Counted from the stretch's first letter, positions 1-7,225 are shown. The stretch is DNA of 9,917 nt from an uncultured Collinsella sp. (GCA_900555225.1 USKL01000037.1:1-9917); one strand, 5' to 3'. Notes: a model not told the origin generated them from the letters alone. Numbers and translations: made by a program.

Positions 1-1565
1 TTCACGAAGTCGGCAGCCTCGGCCTTGGGGGCCTCTACGGCAGCGGCCTTGGGGGCCTCAACCGGCTTGGCTGCAGGAGCGGCCTTCTGGTTCTTCTCGA
101 AGTCGTACTTCTTGAAGGCTACGAACAGGATGCCACCGACCACAGCGCCGATGAGGATCGCGAGGACCCACAACGGACCGTTCTCGACAACGGGCAGGAC
201 CAGGAAGCCACCGTGAGGCGCCGGATCGTGAACGTTGAACATAATGGTCAGGATCGAAGCGATAGAGGAACCGAGCATCATGATGGGCATGACGGGCCAG
301 ATGTTCTTGGTCATGAACGGAATGGCGCCCTCGGTGATGTGGGTGCAACCAAGGATGAGGTTGACGACACCGGCGTCATGGTCCTCCTGGCTGAAGTACT
401 TCTTGCCGACAACGACGGCGAAGGTGGTGATCAGCGGCGGAACGATGCAAGCGGCGGAGACGGCAGCCATGAAGTTGGTGCCGAAGTTGTAAGTGTCGGT
501 GCCAACACCGGCGGCCAGAGCCTCGGTGAGCATAGCGGTACCAGTGACGTAAGCAGCCTTGTTGACCGGGCCGCCCATGTCAAAGGCGCACATGCAGCCA
601 ATGGCAAGACCCAGGACAACGGCGCCAGAGGCGGACAGGCCCTTGAGGAAGTCCATCATGGCGGTGTTGATGGCAGCCATGGGCCCGGAAATGCCGAGCA
701 TGACCAGGCCGACGATGGCCGTCGAGAACAGCGGGTACAGGAAGATAGCCTTGAGGCCGTCCAGGTTCTTGGGCAGACCGGCAAAGACCTTCTCGAGCAG
801 CAGGATGACATAACCGGCGAGGAAGCCGCCGACGATGCCGCCCAGGAAGCCGAAGCCCACGCCGGCGCCGCCGGCGTCGATCATGCCGGTCTCGGCGTTA
901 ACAGGCAGGCCCTGGATGGCGATCATACCGGCAACAAAGCCGGGGACGAGCGCCGGGCGCTTGCCGATGGATTCGGCGATGTAGGCGGAAAGCACCGGAA
1001 CCATGAGGTTCATGGCGATGCCGCCGATGATCTTGAGCATCGCAGCAAAGCTGTTGTAGTCAGACGCCGTCGAATCGAAGGACGTAATGCCCCACAGGAA
1101 CGAGACGGCGGTCAGAACACCACCGGCAACGACGAAGACCAGCATGTGGCTGACGCCGTTCATGAGGTGCTTGTAGATGATGTGGCCGATGGACTCCTTC
1201 TCCTCGACCTCGTCCTCGACATCGGCAGCAGCCGCAACCGTGTCGTCACCCTTGGCGGCGAGCGCGCGGTCAATCAGCTTACCGGCGGCCTCAACGGACA
1301 GGGCCTTGGAAACACCAACGGAAACCATGGGCTTGCCGGCGAAACGCTCAGCCTGGACATCCTTGTCGGCTGCGACGACGACGGCCTTGGCACCAGCGAT
1401 CTCACTCTTGGTGAGCTCGTTCTCGACACCGACCTGGCCATGAGTCTCGACCTTAATGGTCAGACCGCGCTCGGCAGCTGCCTTCTCCAGCGCCTCCTTC
1501 GCCATGAAGGTGTGCGCAATGCCGGTCGGGCAACCGGTCGCGGCGATGATGTCAAACTTAGCCAT
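1..1565 (-). CDS. PTS fructose-family transporter subunit IIBC (3' end outside window)
   Basis: Membrane permease of the phosphoenolpyruvate:sugar phosphotransferase system; it imports and phosphorylates a sugar, probably fructose. Residues 1 to about 100 form the EIIB domain, with the phospho-accepting cysteine at residue 12 in the motif ATGCPTGIAHT. An acidic linker (about 113-125) leads into a long hydrophobic EIIC domain from about residue 126, which carries the fructose-type motifs GGPVNKAAY and TEGAIPF. After the last membrane segment comes an Ala/Pro/Lys-rich tail with two near-identical EAPKAAAVEAPKAEA units. The frame is still open at base 1, so a further domain (for example EIIA) or just the tail end may lie outside. 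The start ATG at 1565 is chosen because GAAGGAGGG (bases 1570-1578 on the complement) precedes it and the EIIB domain begins there. It is divergent from an RpiR-type regulator gene, its likely controller. Family is confident; substrate is inferred. Confidence 0.93.
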   Translation of the reverse strand, partial: MAKFDIIAATGCPTGIAHTFMAKEALEKAAAERGLTIKVETHGQVGVENELTKSEIAGAKAVVVAADKDVQAERFAGKPMVSVGVSKALSVEAAGKLIDRALAAKGDDTVAAAADVEDEVEEKESIGHIIYKHLMNGVSHMLVFVVAGGVLTAVSFLWGITSFDSTASDYNSFAAMLKIIGGIAMNLMVPVLSAYIAESIGKRPALVPGFVAGMIAIQGLPVNAETGMIDAGGAGVGFGFLGGIVGGFLAGYVILLLEKVFAGLPKNLDGLKAIFLYPLFSTAIVGLVMLGISGPMAAINTAMMDFLKGLSASGAVVLGLAIGCMCAFDMGGPVNKAAYVTGTAMLTEALAAGVGTDTYNFGTNFMAAVSAACIVPPLITTFAVVVGKKYFSQEDHDAGVVNLILGCTHITEGAIPFMTKNIWPVMPIMMLGSSIASILTIMFNVHDPAPHGGFLVLPVVENGPLWVLAILIGAVVGGILFVAFKKYDFEKNQKAAPAAKPVEAPKAAAVEAPKAEAADFV

Positions 1566-1586
1566 GTGTCCCTCCTTCTTGAGTAC

Positions 1587-1602
1587 AGCGCCCGCGGGCG
1601 CT
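1587..1602. promoter_or_regulatory. Perfect 16-bp palindrome in the PTS leader
   Basis: AGCGCCCGCGGGCGCT reads the same on both strands with no spacer. It lies 8 bases upstream of the PTS ribosome binding site, inside the presumed 5' leader. It could be a dimeric protein binding site or, in the RNA, a stem that affects translation. Seen directly; function is inferred. Confidence 0.5.
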
Positions 1603-1609
1603 CCCCTAC

Positions 1610-1631
1610 ACGCGCTTCGATGCGCGTTTTT
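1610..1631. promoter_or_regulatory. Hairpin in the PTS leader, terminator-like on the plus strand
   Basis: ACGCGC (1610-1615) and GCGCGT (1622-1627) pair around a 6-base loop. On the plus strand a run of five T (1627-1631) overlaps and follows the stem, so it resembles a weak intrinsic terminator for antisense transcripts leaving the PTS gene. In the PTS message (minus strand) it is a hairpin without a U-tract. Together with the palindrome at 1587-1602 it gives the leader two stable stems. Confidence 0.4.
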
Positions 1632-1633
1632 CC

Positions 1634-1643
1634 ACACTTGAAA
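1634..1643. repeat. ACACTTGAAA direct repeat, PTS-side copy
   Basis: The 10 bases are identical to those at 1741-1750 in the same orientation. This copy overlaps the suggested -10 box and start point of the PTS promoter, where a repressor would act. It is a candidate operator half-site for the divergent RpiR-type regulator. The repeat is seen; binding is inferred. Confidence 0.45.
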
Positions 1644-1670
1644 GATACCAACCTACCGTCCGCGTGAGAA
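1642..1670 (-). promoter_or_regulatory. Possible promoter of the PTS gene
   Basis: On the minus strand TTCTCA (1665-1670) and TATCTT (1642-1647) are separated by 17 bases, each matching four of six positions of the housekeeping sigma consensus. This would give a leader of about 70 nt holding both hairpins. The match is modest and other start points are possible. Confidence 0.3.
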
Positions 1671-1692
1671 GAGACAAGGCGCAATTCTCCGG

Positions 1693-1707
1693 TGAAAGGT
1701 TCTTTCA
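1693..1707. promoter_or_regulatory. Inverted repeat TGAAAG-GTT-CTTTCA, candidate operator
   Basis: A perfect 6-bp inverted repeat with a 3-bp spacer lies midway between the divergent genes. The GAAA core is shared with the repeats at 1634-1643 and 1741-1750. The layout suits a dimeric regulator such as the neighbouring RpiR protein. It also loosely resembles catabolite-control (cre-like) sites, but no such regulator is in the window. Confidence 0.45.
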
Positions 1708-1720
1708 TAACCGTAAACGG

Positions 1721-1747
1721 CAAGTGAAAGTTTACCATCAACACTTG
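1721..1747. promoter_or_regulatory. Inverted repeat CAAGTG ... CACTTG
   Basis: CAAGTG (1721-1726) and CACTTG (1742-1747) are perfect inverted partners 15 bases apart. The right arm lies within the second ACACTTGAAA copy. The site sits just upstream of the regulator gene's promoter and may be part of a multi-site operator. Confidence 0.35.
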
Positions 1748-1750
1748 AAA
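1741..1750. repeat. ACACTTGAAA direct repeat, regulator-side copy
   Basis: Exact second copy of the 10 bases at 1634-1643, located about 35 bases upstream of the regulator's likely -10 box. Having one copy before each divergent gene fits joint control of both. Confidence 0.45.
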
Positions 1751-1783
1751 CGGCAAGGTGTATCTTGTAATTGAAAATGCCCG

Positions 1784-1789
1784 TATACT
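1784..1789 (+). promoter_or_regulatory. Likely -10 box of the RpiR-family regulator gene
   Basis: TATACT matches five of six positions of the -10 consensus. No good -35 box is seen at 16-18 bases upstream, which suits a regulated promoter. Transcription would start near 1796, which argues against the upstream in-frame ATG at 1790 and favours the start at 1838. Confidence 0.45.
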
Positions 1790-1837
1790 ATGGCATTGCA
1801 AATCAAGTTAGATTTTCATGCCAACCAGGAGCCATCC

Positions 1838-2695
1838 ATGACCGATAGTAGCAAAAGCGCACTTTCCCTCATTAGTACCCACCAGGGATACAGCGAGTCC
1901 GAGCAGCGCATTGTCGACTATATATTGGAGCACCAGTCCGAGGCGCCACGCCTCACGGCGGCTCAGCTCTCGCGCGCCGCTGCCACGTCCGAAGCGACCG
2001 TTTCGCGCTTCTGCCGCAAGCTGGGCTTTGGTAGCTTCCGCAGCTTTCAGTTTTCGTTGGCGAGGGATTTGGAAAGCCAGCGCAACGAGGGCCTGACCGA
2101 CGAGGTCTCGCTCGACAATATGGAGCAGAGCCTCAAGAACATCCTGGCTGCCAAGGTAAGCGAGCTTAATGCGACCATCGACGGAATCGACCACGATACG
2201 CTGGCGGCTGTTGTGCATGCCTTTAAGCATGCAGGGGTTATTGAGTTTGCAGCCGTGGGCAATACGAACGCGGTCGCGCTCGATGCGACGTTTAAGTTTT
2301 CGCAGCTGGGCCTGCGCTGCATGGCGAGCACCATTAGCGAGACATCAATCGGCTTTGCGCTCACGTTACGCCCGGGTGACGTCATCGTGCTAATCTCAAA
2401 CTCCGGTAAATCGCGCCGACTGAATCGCATGGCAAAAGCGGCTCGCAACTGCGGCGCAACCGTAGTCGTCATCAGCAGTGACAGCAAATCCCCGCTCGCG
2501 CGCCTGGCAGACTACACTTTTAATACCGTCAACCACGAAGCGCTGCTGACGACGGGCGACTTTGCGTTCTCCAAGATCAGCGCCACGATGATCATCGAAG
2601 TCATCTACAACTTCCTGCTGCCCGAGATTGAAGACGCGCGTGAGCATATCAGCTACTACGAGGAGCTCATCCAGCCGGATAAGGTTGTGGAGTAA
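1838..2695 (+). CDS. RpiR/MurR-family transcriptional regulator (HTH + SIS)
   Basis: Cytoplasmic sugar-phosphate-responsive regulator of 285 residues, the normal family length. The N-terminal HTH_6 domain spans about residues 1-77; its helix-turn-helix is near 38-62 (LTAAQLSRAAATSEATVSRF). A C-terminal SIS domain follows, about 125-255, with the sugar-phosphate loop VLISNSGKS near 184-192. The SIS domain would sense a phosphorylated sugar, plausibly the product of the divergent PTS transporter. I chose the ATG at 1838 because AGGAG (1827-1831) sits six bases before it; an upstream in-frame ATG at 1790 lies at the promoter and lacks such a site. The repeats in the divergent region (1634-1750) are probable targets. 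The family call is firm; the ligand and whether it activates or represses are unknown. Confidence 0.92.
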   Translation: MTDSSKSALSLISTHQGYSESEQRIVDYILEHQSEAPRLTAAQLSRAAATSEATVSRFCRKLGFGSFRSFQFSLARDLESQRNEGLTDEVSLDNMEQSLKNILAAKVSELNATIDGIDHDTLAAVVHAFKHAGVIEFAAVGNTNAVALDATFKFSQLGLRCMASTISETSIGFALTLRPGDVIVLISNSGKSRRLNRMAKAARNCGATVVVISSDSKSPLARLADYTFNTVNHEALLTTGDFAFSKISATMIIEVIYNFLLPEIEDAREHISYYEELIQPDKVVE

Positions 2696-2703
2696 AACGC
2701 GTA

Positions 2704-2736
2704 GTGGGACAAAAATTTCAGTCTATTTTGTCCCAC
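2704..2736. terminator. Hairpin between convergent genes, probable bidirectional terminator
   Basis: GTGGGACAAAA (2704-2714) and TTTTGTCCCAC (2726-2736) form a perfect 11-bp stem with an 11-base loop. It lies 8 bases after the regulator's stop and 18 bases beyond the stop of recN on the other strand. The A/T runs are inside the stem rather than after it, so it is not a textbook intrinsic terminator. Position and symmetry favour termination of both transcripts. Confidence 0.6.
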
Positions 2737-2754
2737 CAACACCGCTGATACGAC

Positions 2755-4356
2755 CTAACCTCGAGCTTCTTCGAGCATCTGCTTTGCGTGGACCAAGCTT
2801 GCCTCGGACTGATCGCCGCTCAACATGCGGGCGATCTCGGCGATACGCGCTTCGCCGGTTACCTCGTCCAAATGCGTCTGGGGAACATCGCCCGGTTCCT
2901 TGCTGACGACATAATGCTTGTCGGCCATGACGGCGACCTGCGCCAAGTGGGTTACGACAATCACCTGATGCGTAGCGGCGAGATCTGCCAGCACGCCCGC
3001 GAGTGCACGCGCCGTGGAGCCACCGACACCAGCATCGACCTCGTCAAACACAAGCGTATCGACACCGTCCGCATTACCGAGGACAACTTTGCTTGCCAAC
3101 ATGACGCGGCTGAGCTCGCCGCCCGACGCAATTCGACGCAGGGGACGCGGCGTCAAACCAGCACCGCTACGGTATAGCAGCTCGTAGCTCGAAGGACCAA
3201 CGGGCGTCCACTCAGCACGGGGAAGATCGCGCGACTCCCAGACGAGCTCGGCGCCGCCCATTTCCAGGCGAGCCATCTGGCGGCCAACCTCGTGGCAGAA
3301 GCGCGGGGCCGCCGTATTGCGAGCGCGCTTAAGTGCCTTGGCAGCGGTAAACAACTCGCGCTCAGCGCTCCCGAGTGCCTCACGCGCCTTTTTGATCTGC
3401 TCATCGCCATCATCGACCAGGGACAGCAGCTCTTGCGAGCGATCGCGCATGGCAAAAACATCGTCCATGGTAGGACCCCACTGACGCAGCAGGCCCTTGA
3501 GGTCGGAATACCGCTCACGCATGCGAGCGAGCTCGCGCGGATCGAAGGCGACGCCATCGCGATAGGCACGAAGTTCGTTCGCGCAATCCTCAAGGGAGAT
3601 ACAGGCATCCGAAAGTGCATCGGCAATGTCGCCGAGTTTGCGATCGACGGTAGCCATTCGGGAAAGCTCTGCCACGGCGCTGTTCACGGCATCGAGCGCT
3701 CCCCCTTCAGAGGCAAGCGATGCATGGGCATCGTTAGCCGTGGCAACCAGTACCTCGGCATGTTCGGAGCGCGGCAGCAGTTCCTCGAGTTCCTCATACT
3801 CGCCCGGTTTGGGGTCGACCTCGCCGATGCGCTCGAGCGCAAAGCGTGCTTCCTCGACGCGGCTCCCCTGCGCACGCGAGGTCTCTTCGACACGTCGAAC
3901 CTCCTTAGCGGCAGCGCGCGAAGCCTTAAAGCAAGCACGGTAGTGCTCGAGTGCCTCGAGCGCAGAGCGCCCCGCCCACGCATCGACCATCGCAACGTGA
4001 TGTGCCGGATCGAGCAAGCGTTGGTGCTCGTGCTGGCCGCACAAATCCATCATCACGCCAACGCGCTCCGAAAGCTCGCGCACACTGGCGATGCGCCCGT
4101 CAATCTTCACGCGGCTGCGGCCCTCGGCAGAAAGGCTGCGCTGTACGGTGAACCCTTCCGTGTCGTGCGGCCCGTCGAAGAGTCGTGCCTCGACGCTCGC
4201 GAGCGCCTCGCGCTCGCCCAAAATAAGTTTGAGGGCCGAGAGCAGCGCGGTCTTGCCGGCGCCGGTCTCGCCAGTCAGGACAGTCAGGCCGGCACTCGGC
4301 ACCAGCGTCGCCTCGCGAATGAGTGCAATGTTAGAAACCTGCAGCTCATCGATCAT
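2755..4356 (-). CDS. recN: DNA repair protein RecN
   Basis: SMC-like ATPase that acts early in recombinational repair of double-strand breaks in the cytoplasm. The 533 residues begin with MIDELQVSNIALI, typical of RecN. The Walker A motif GETGAGKT is at 29-36. Long charged helical stretches (about 150-370) would form the coiled coil. The ABC signature ASGGELSR is near 410-417, and Walker B LVFDE ends near 439, followed by the D-loop-like DAGVGG and the switch region VVTHLAQVA. Length is slightly below the usual 550-580, probably a shorter coiled coil. The ATG at 4356 overlaps the end of nadK by 11 bases and has GGAG six bases before it, so translation is likely coupled. It is the last gene of the run and ends just before the shared hairpin. 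The tlyA-nadK-recN order is typical of Actinobacteria. Confidence 0.96.
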   Translation of the reverse strand: MIDELQVSNIALIREATLVPSAGLTVLTGETGAGKTALLSALKLILGEREALASVEARLFDGPHDTEGFTVQRSLSAEGRSRVKIDGRIASVRELSERVGVMMDLCGQHEHQRLLDPAHHVAMVDAWAGRSALEALEHYRACFKASRAAAKEVRRVEETSRAQGSRVEEARFALERIGEVDPKPGEYEELEELLPRSEHAEVLVATANDAHASLASEGGALDAVNSAVAELSRMATVDRKLGDIADALSDACISLEDCANELRAYRDGVAFDPRELARMRERYSDLKGLLRQWGPTMDDVFAMRDRSQELLSLVDDGDEQIKKAREALGSAERELFTAAKALKRARNTAAPRFCHEVGRQMARLEMGGAELVWESRDLPRAEWTPVGPSSYELLYRSGAGLTPRPLRRIASGGELSRVMLASKVVLGNADGVDTLVFDEVDAGVGGSTARALAGVLADLAATHQVIVVTHLAQVAVMADKHYVVSKEPGDVPQTHLDEVTGEARIAEIARMLSGDQSEASLVHAKQMLEEARG

Positions 4357-5206
4357 GGCGGACTCCGTAGAATACGCGGCTCACCGAGTTGTAAAAACTC
4401 TCGGGGCCGTAGTCGAGCAGCAGCACATCGCCGGGGCCTCGGCGCACGGCCACGCTCTCGACCGTGCCGTCGCAGGTAATAAACTGTCCATCGATAGCGA
4501 TCGCCGGAACGCTCGGACGGTCATCAGACATAAAGATTTCGACGACATCGCTCGGCGAAGTCAAGAAAGCGCGAGCTTGAATGGTGTGCGGCGCAATGGG
4601 TACGCAGACCATGCCCGTATAGTCAGGGCTCACGATGGGGCCACCGGCGCTGAGCGCGTAACCCGTAGAACCAGTCGCCGTCGAAACGACGACACCGTCA
4701 CCGCGTAGGCGGTCGATATGGTGACCGGACACCGTGATGTCAAACTCGACCATATCGGACAGGGGGCCGCGCGTAAGCGCCATGTCGTTGAGGGCGAAGG
4801 TGCGCACGACATCCTTCGTACCATCTTCGCGCACGGACACGATATCCGCGGCGATGGTAGCGCGACGGCTCACATGCAGCTCGCCGGACAGGGCGTCGCT
4901 CACGACCTGCAGAATGTCGCGCTCCTCGGGACTCGCAGCAGTTAAAAAACCCAGGTGACCATAGGAAAGACCGAGGATAGGAATCTCACGATGGTTGAGG
5001 ATGCGGGCAGCGCGCAGCAACGTGCCGTCGCCGCCGAGCGTAATGACCAGATCGGAGCCGTCAATATCAGGCGTGCTCTGAATCTTGGATCGCTGGTCGG
5101 CAGCCCATGCGACCTCATAGCCCTGGCGAGTCAGCCAAAGCTCGAGCATCAGGCCGCTCTCGACCGCCTCTTGCTTGTAGTAATTGGGAACCAGAAAGAC
5201 CTTCAT
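4346..5206 (-). CDS. nadK: NAD kinase
   Basis: Phosphorylates NAD to NADP using ATP or polyphosphate; the sole route to NADP in most bacteria. The protein has 286 residues, the usual length. Visible motifs are the ATP/NAD-kinase signature GGDGTLLRAAR (58-68), the short NE/D motif as ND (140-141), and the glycine-rich GDGVVVSTATGSTGYALSAGGP (169-190 region). A conserved IDGQ sits near the C-terminus, where the second domain folds back. The ATG at 5206 overlaps the stop of tlyA (ATGA), and its own stop overlaps the start of recN, so all three are translationally linked. There is no strong ribosome binding site of its own, consistent with reinitiation. Confidence 0.96.
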   Translation of the reverse strand: MKVFLVPNYYKQEAVESGLMLELWLTRQGYEVAWAADQRSKIQSTPDIDGSDLVITLGGDGTLLRAARILNHREIPILGLSYGHLGFLTAASPEERDILQVVSDALSGELHVSRRATIAADIVSVREDGTKDVVRTFALNDMALTRGPLSDMVEFDITVSGHHIDRLRGDGVVVSTATGSTGYALSAGGPIVSPDYTGMVCVPIAPHTIQARAFLTSPSDVVEIFMSDDRPSVPAIAIDGQFITCDGTVESVAVRRGPGDVLLLDYGPESFYNSVSRVFYGVRHDR

Positions 5207-6015
5207 AGCGTTGCAGCTTTCTCGCTCATAACCGATACCTGGGATTGCAGCTCGTCTTGCGAGCGATCGCCGGGGTCAAATCTCGTGCCGTACAGGAAAA
5301 ACTCAACGTTGCCCTTGGCACCATGAATGGGCGACACGCACACATCGACCGGGAACAGGCCCTTGGCAGCAAAGAGTTCAACCGCCGCCACGAGTGTATC
5401 GCGGCGCACGGTGGGATCCGTCACGATACCGCCCTCGCCCACCAGCGCCGCCGGAGCCTCAAACTGCGGCTTTACGAGCGTGCAGAATGCACCCGTGGGC
5501 TCCAGGCACGCCAGCACCGCATCGATAATGTTCGCGATGCTGGTAAACGAGACATCACACACAGCCAAGTCGATGGTGCCGGCATAGCCAAGCTCAGGCA
5601 GCTGTGTCACGTTTGTGCGCTCATGCAGCGTCACGCGATCGTCCTGACGCAACGACCAATCGAACTGGGCGCGACCCACGTCCACCGAGACAACGGTCGC
5701 AGCTCCGCGCTTGAGCAGGCAATCGGTAAAGCCGCCGGTAGAGCAGCCCACATCCAGACAGGCAAGGCCCGTCGGATTGATGCCAAACGCATCAAGCGCG
5801 CCTTCGAGCTTAAGACCGCCGCGGCCAACATAGGGAATGCGCCCCTTCACGTGCAGCGGCAGGCCCGGGGTCACCTTAAGGCCCGGCGAAGTTAAGCGCT
5901 CACCGCCACTCGAGACCAAGCCGGCCATAAGAGTGCGAAGGGCATCCGCGCGATCGGCGCAGATGCCCTGTGAAATCAGTTCGTCATCAAGACGCACGCG
6001 TTTCATGAATGCCAT
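5203..6015 (-). CDS. tlyA: TlyA-family rRNA 2'-O-methyltransferase
   Basis: S4-domain plus FtsJ-type methyltransferase. Family members methylate ribose 2'-OH groups in 16S and/or 23S rRNA and thereby confer sensitivity to capreomycin-type drugs; many were first called haemolysins. The N-terminal S4 RNA-binding domain covers about residues 4-62 (RVRLDDELISQG ... AGLV). The methyltransferase domain has the SAM-binding motif LDVGCSTGGFTD (about 87-98). The residues expected for the K-D-K-E catalytic tetrad are present: K69 (GGLK), D154 (CDVSF), K182 (LVKP) and E238 (NVEFF). Possible starts are TTG 6018, ATG 6015 and ATG 6006; none has a strong ribosome binding site. 6015 puts the tetrad at the numbering I recall for the mycobacterial protein, while 6006 also fits the family N-terminus (MKRVRLD). 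It follows xseB by 26 bases. Confidence 0.93.
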   Translation of the reverse strand: MAFMKRVRLDDELISQGICADRADALRTLMAGLVSSGGERLTSPGLKVTPGLPLHVKGRIPYVGRGGLKLEGALDAFGINPTGLACLDVGCSTGGFTDCLLKRGAATVVSVDVGRAQFDWSLRQDDRVTLHERTNVTQLPELGYAGTIDLAVCDVSFTSIANIIDAVLACLEPTGAFCTLVKPQFEAPAALVGEGGIVTDPTVRRDTLVAAVELFAAKGLFPVDVCVSPIHGAKGNVEFFLYGTRFDPGDRSQDELQSQVSVMSEKAATL

Positions 6016-6041
6016 CAACCATTCGTATCCGGAGATGCGGC

Positions 6042-6281
6042 CTAGCTATCTTGGGATTCGTTTGCCGCATCCTCATCGTATTCCTGCTCGAGCTTGTCGG
6101 CCTCACGCGGCGTCAACTCAAACTTGTCGACCATATCGACCGCACGGGAGCCCAGCTCAATCGCTTCGTCAAACAAATCGAGCGAACGCTCCAAGGAGGT
6201 ATCCTTGGAGCGAACGGTAGCGATAATCTGATCCAGACGGTCCGAGATCTCATCAAAGTTACGGACAGAACCCTCTGGCAT
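6042..6281 (-). CDS. xseB: Exodeoxyribonuclease VII small subunit
   Basis: Small helical subunit of exonuclease VII, which degrades single-stranded DNA to oligonucleotides in repair. The 79-residue protein has the family pattern: a central two-helix segment with ATVRSKDTSLERSLDLFDEA and GSRAVD, then a very acidic tail (EQEYDEDAANESQDS). The ATG at 6281 starts two bases after the stop of nusB. GAGGAG inside the end of nusB (6287-6292 on the complement) serves as its ribosome binding site. The large subunit gene xseA, often adjacent, is not in the window and must lie elsewhere. Confidence 0.88.
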   Translation of the reverse strand: MPEGSVRNFDEISDRLDQIIATVRSKDTSLERSLDLFDEAIELGSRAVDMVDKFELTPREADKLEQEYDEDAANESQDS

Positions 6282-6283
6282 GG

Positions 6284-6859
6284 CTACTCCTCGACGGAGT
6301 CGATGTCAGCCTCGGCGGCGTCCGCATCCTCGGCCAGCACGCCAGCCTCAGCTTGGGCAACCGCAACCTTGGCGGCAGCCTGCGCCTCCTCGCGAGCGCG
6401 ATCTTCGGCCAGCAGCTCCTGGTACAGGTCCTCGCCCGGCAGCTCCTCGCTGCGAGCGATCTTGCCCAGCACGCCGTTGACGAACGACGCGGACTGGTCG
6501 GTGCCATAAGCCTTGGCAAGCTCGACGGCCTCGTTTATTACGATGGCGTCCGAGACCTCCTCGTCGGTGAGGAAACGCATCTCGTAAACGGCGATACGCA
6601 GCAGATTGCGGTCGGCGCCGGGCATGCGCATAAGATCCCAGTTCTTGGCAACGGAGCGCAGAGCGCAGTCGATGCGGTCGATATGCTCGTAGGCACCGCG
6701 GCAAAGCTCCAGCGCATAGGGGTCGAGGGGACCCTTCGAGATCAGGAAATCGCCCTCGAGGACGCGCTCGAGCGGACTGTCCGTGGCCTCGGCCTGGAAC
6801 AGCAGCTGCAGCGCCTGACTGCGGGCAAGCGTACGCCCGCGATAAACCTTAAGGCTCAA
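6284..6859 (-). CDS. nusB: Transcription antitermination factor NusB, with C-terminal extension
   Basis: RNA-binding protein that joins NusE (ribosomal S10) on boxA RNA for rRNA antitermination. The helical NusB domain covers about residues 9-140: RTLARSQALQLLFQAE at the start, DRNLLRIAVYEM in the middle, and the conserved DEEVSDAIVINEAVELAKAYG...FVNGVLGKI. The total of 191 residues exceeds the usual 130-150. The extra 50 or so at the C-terminus are rich in Ala and Glu/Asp and probably form a helix followed by a disordered acidic tail. The start is TTG at 6859, supported by an ideal AAGGAG six bases upstream (6866-6871 on the complement) and by the absence of an ATG before the domain. It lies three bases beyond the Asp23-family gene and two before xseB. 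Confidence 0.93.
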   Translation of the reverse strand: MSLKVYRGRTLARSQALQLLFQAEATDSPLERVLEGDFLISKGPLDPYALELCRGAYEHIDRIDCALRSVAKNWDLMRMPGADRNLLRIAVYEMRFLTDEEVSDAIVINEAVELAKAYGTDQSASFVNGVLGKIARSEELPGEDLYQELLAEDRAREEAQAAAKVAVAQAEAGVLAEDADAAEADIDSVEE

Positions 6860-6862
6860 AGG

Positions 6863-7225
6863 TTACTCCTTGGGGAAAACGAGGCCGTCGATGCAAACGT
6901 CAACACGCTCAATCTCAACGCCCACCTGGGCATCGATGGCGGCGACCACGGCGGCGCGAACGGCCTCGGCGAGTTTCTTGAACGGATAGCCAAAGAACAC
7001 CACGACGCGCACGGTGAGTGCGAGCTTGTCGCCGACGACCTCGGCCTCGACCGCCGGCTCAGAAGCCGGGGCCTTGGACGAGAGCATCATGGAGACAAGG
7101 TTGGTGGCAAGGTCCTTGACGCCAACGGAGGCGATGCCCTCGACATCCGACACGGCGCGCGAGACGATGGCGGTCAGAACATCGGGTGAAATGCCGATGC
7201 CGTCAATCTTGATTTCCTGGGGCAT
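6863..7225 (-). CDS. Asp23/Gls24 (DUF322) family envelope stress protein
   Basis: Small protein of 120 residues in the Asp23/Gls24 family, whose characterised members are membrane-associated cell-envelope or alkaline-shock proteins; the exact role is unclear. The family features are the start IKIDGIGISPDVLTAIVSRAVSDVEGIASV, a middle stretch of alternating hydrophobic residues (LALTVRVVVFFGYPF) and the end VGVEIERVDVCIDGLVF. No membrane segment or signal peptide is seen. The ATG at 7225 has a strong AGGAGG (7230-7235 on the complement) four bases before it. Its position between efp and nusB matches yqhY in Bacillus, where the same slot holds an Asp23-family gene, so co-expression is probably conserved. 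Confidence 0.88.
   Translation of the reverse strand: MPQEIKIDGIGISPDVLTAIVSRAVSDVEGIASVGVKDLATNLVSMMLSSKAPASEPAVEAEVVGDKLALTVRVVVFFGYPFKKLAEAVRAAVVAAIDAQVGVEIERVDVCIDGLVFPKE

Noticed and set aside
213..1667. Plus-strand open frame of 484 codons opposite the PTS gene
   Set aside because: It is the antisense of a clear PTS EIIB-EIIC protein; its translation is low-complexity (Gly, Asp, His, Val-rich) with no family motif. Long antisense frames are expected in GC-rich genes.
1790..1837. Upstream ATG start for the RpiR-family gene
   Set aside because: It directly follows the probable -10 box, lacks a ribosome binding site, and adds residues not typical of the family; ATG 1838 has AGGAG at good spacing.
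3292..4479. Plus-strand open frame of 395 codons opposite recN and nadK
   Set aside because: It lies opposite strongly supported RecN with all ABC ATPase motifs; the translation looks like a shadow frame.
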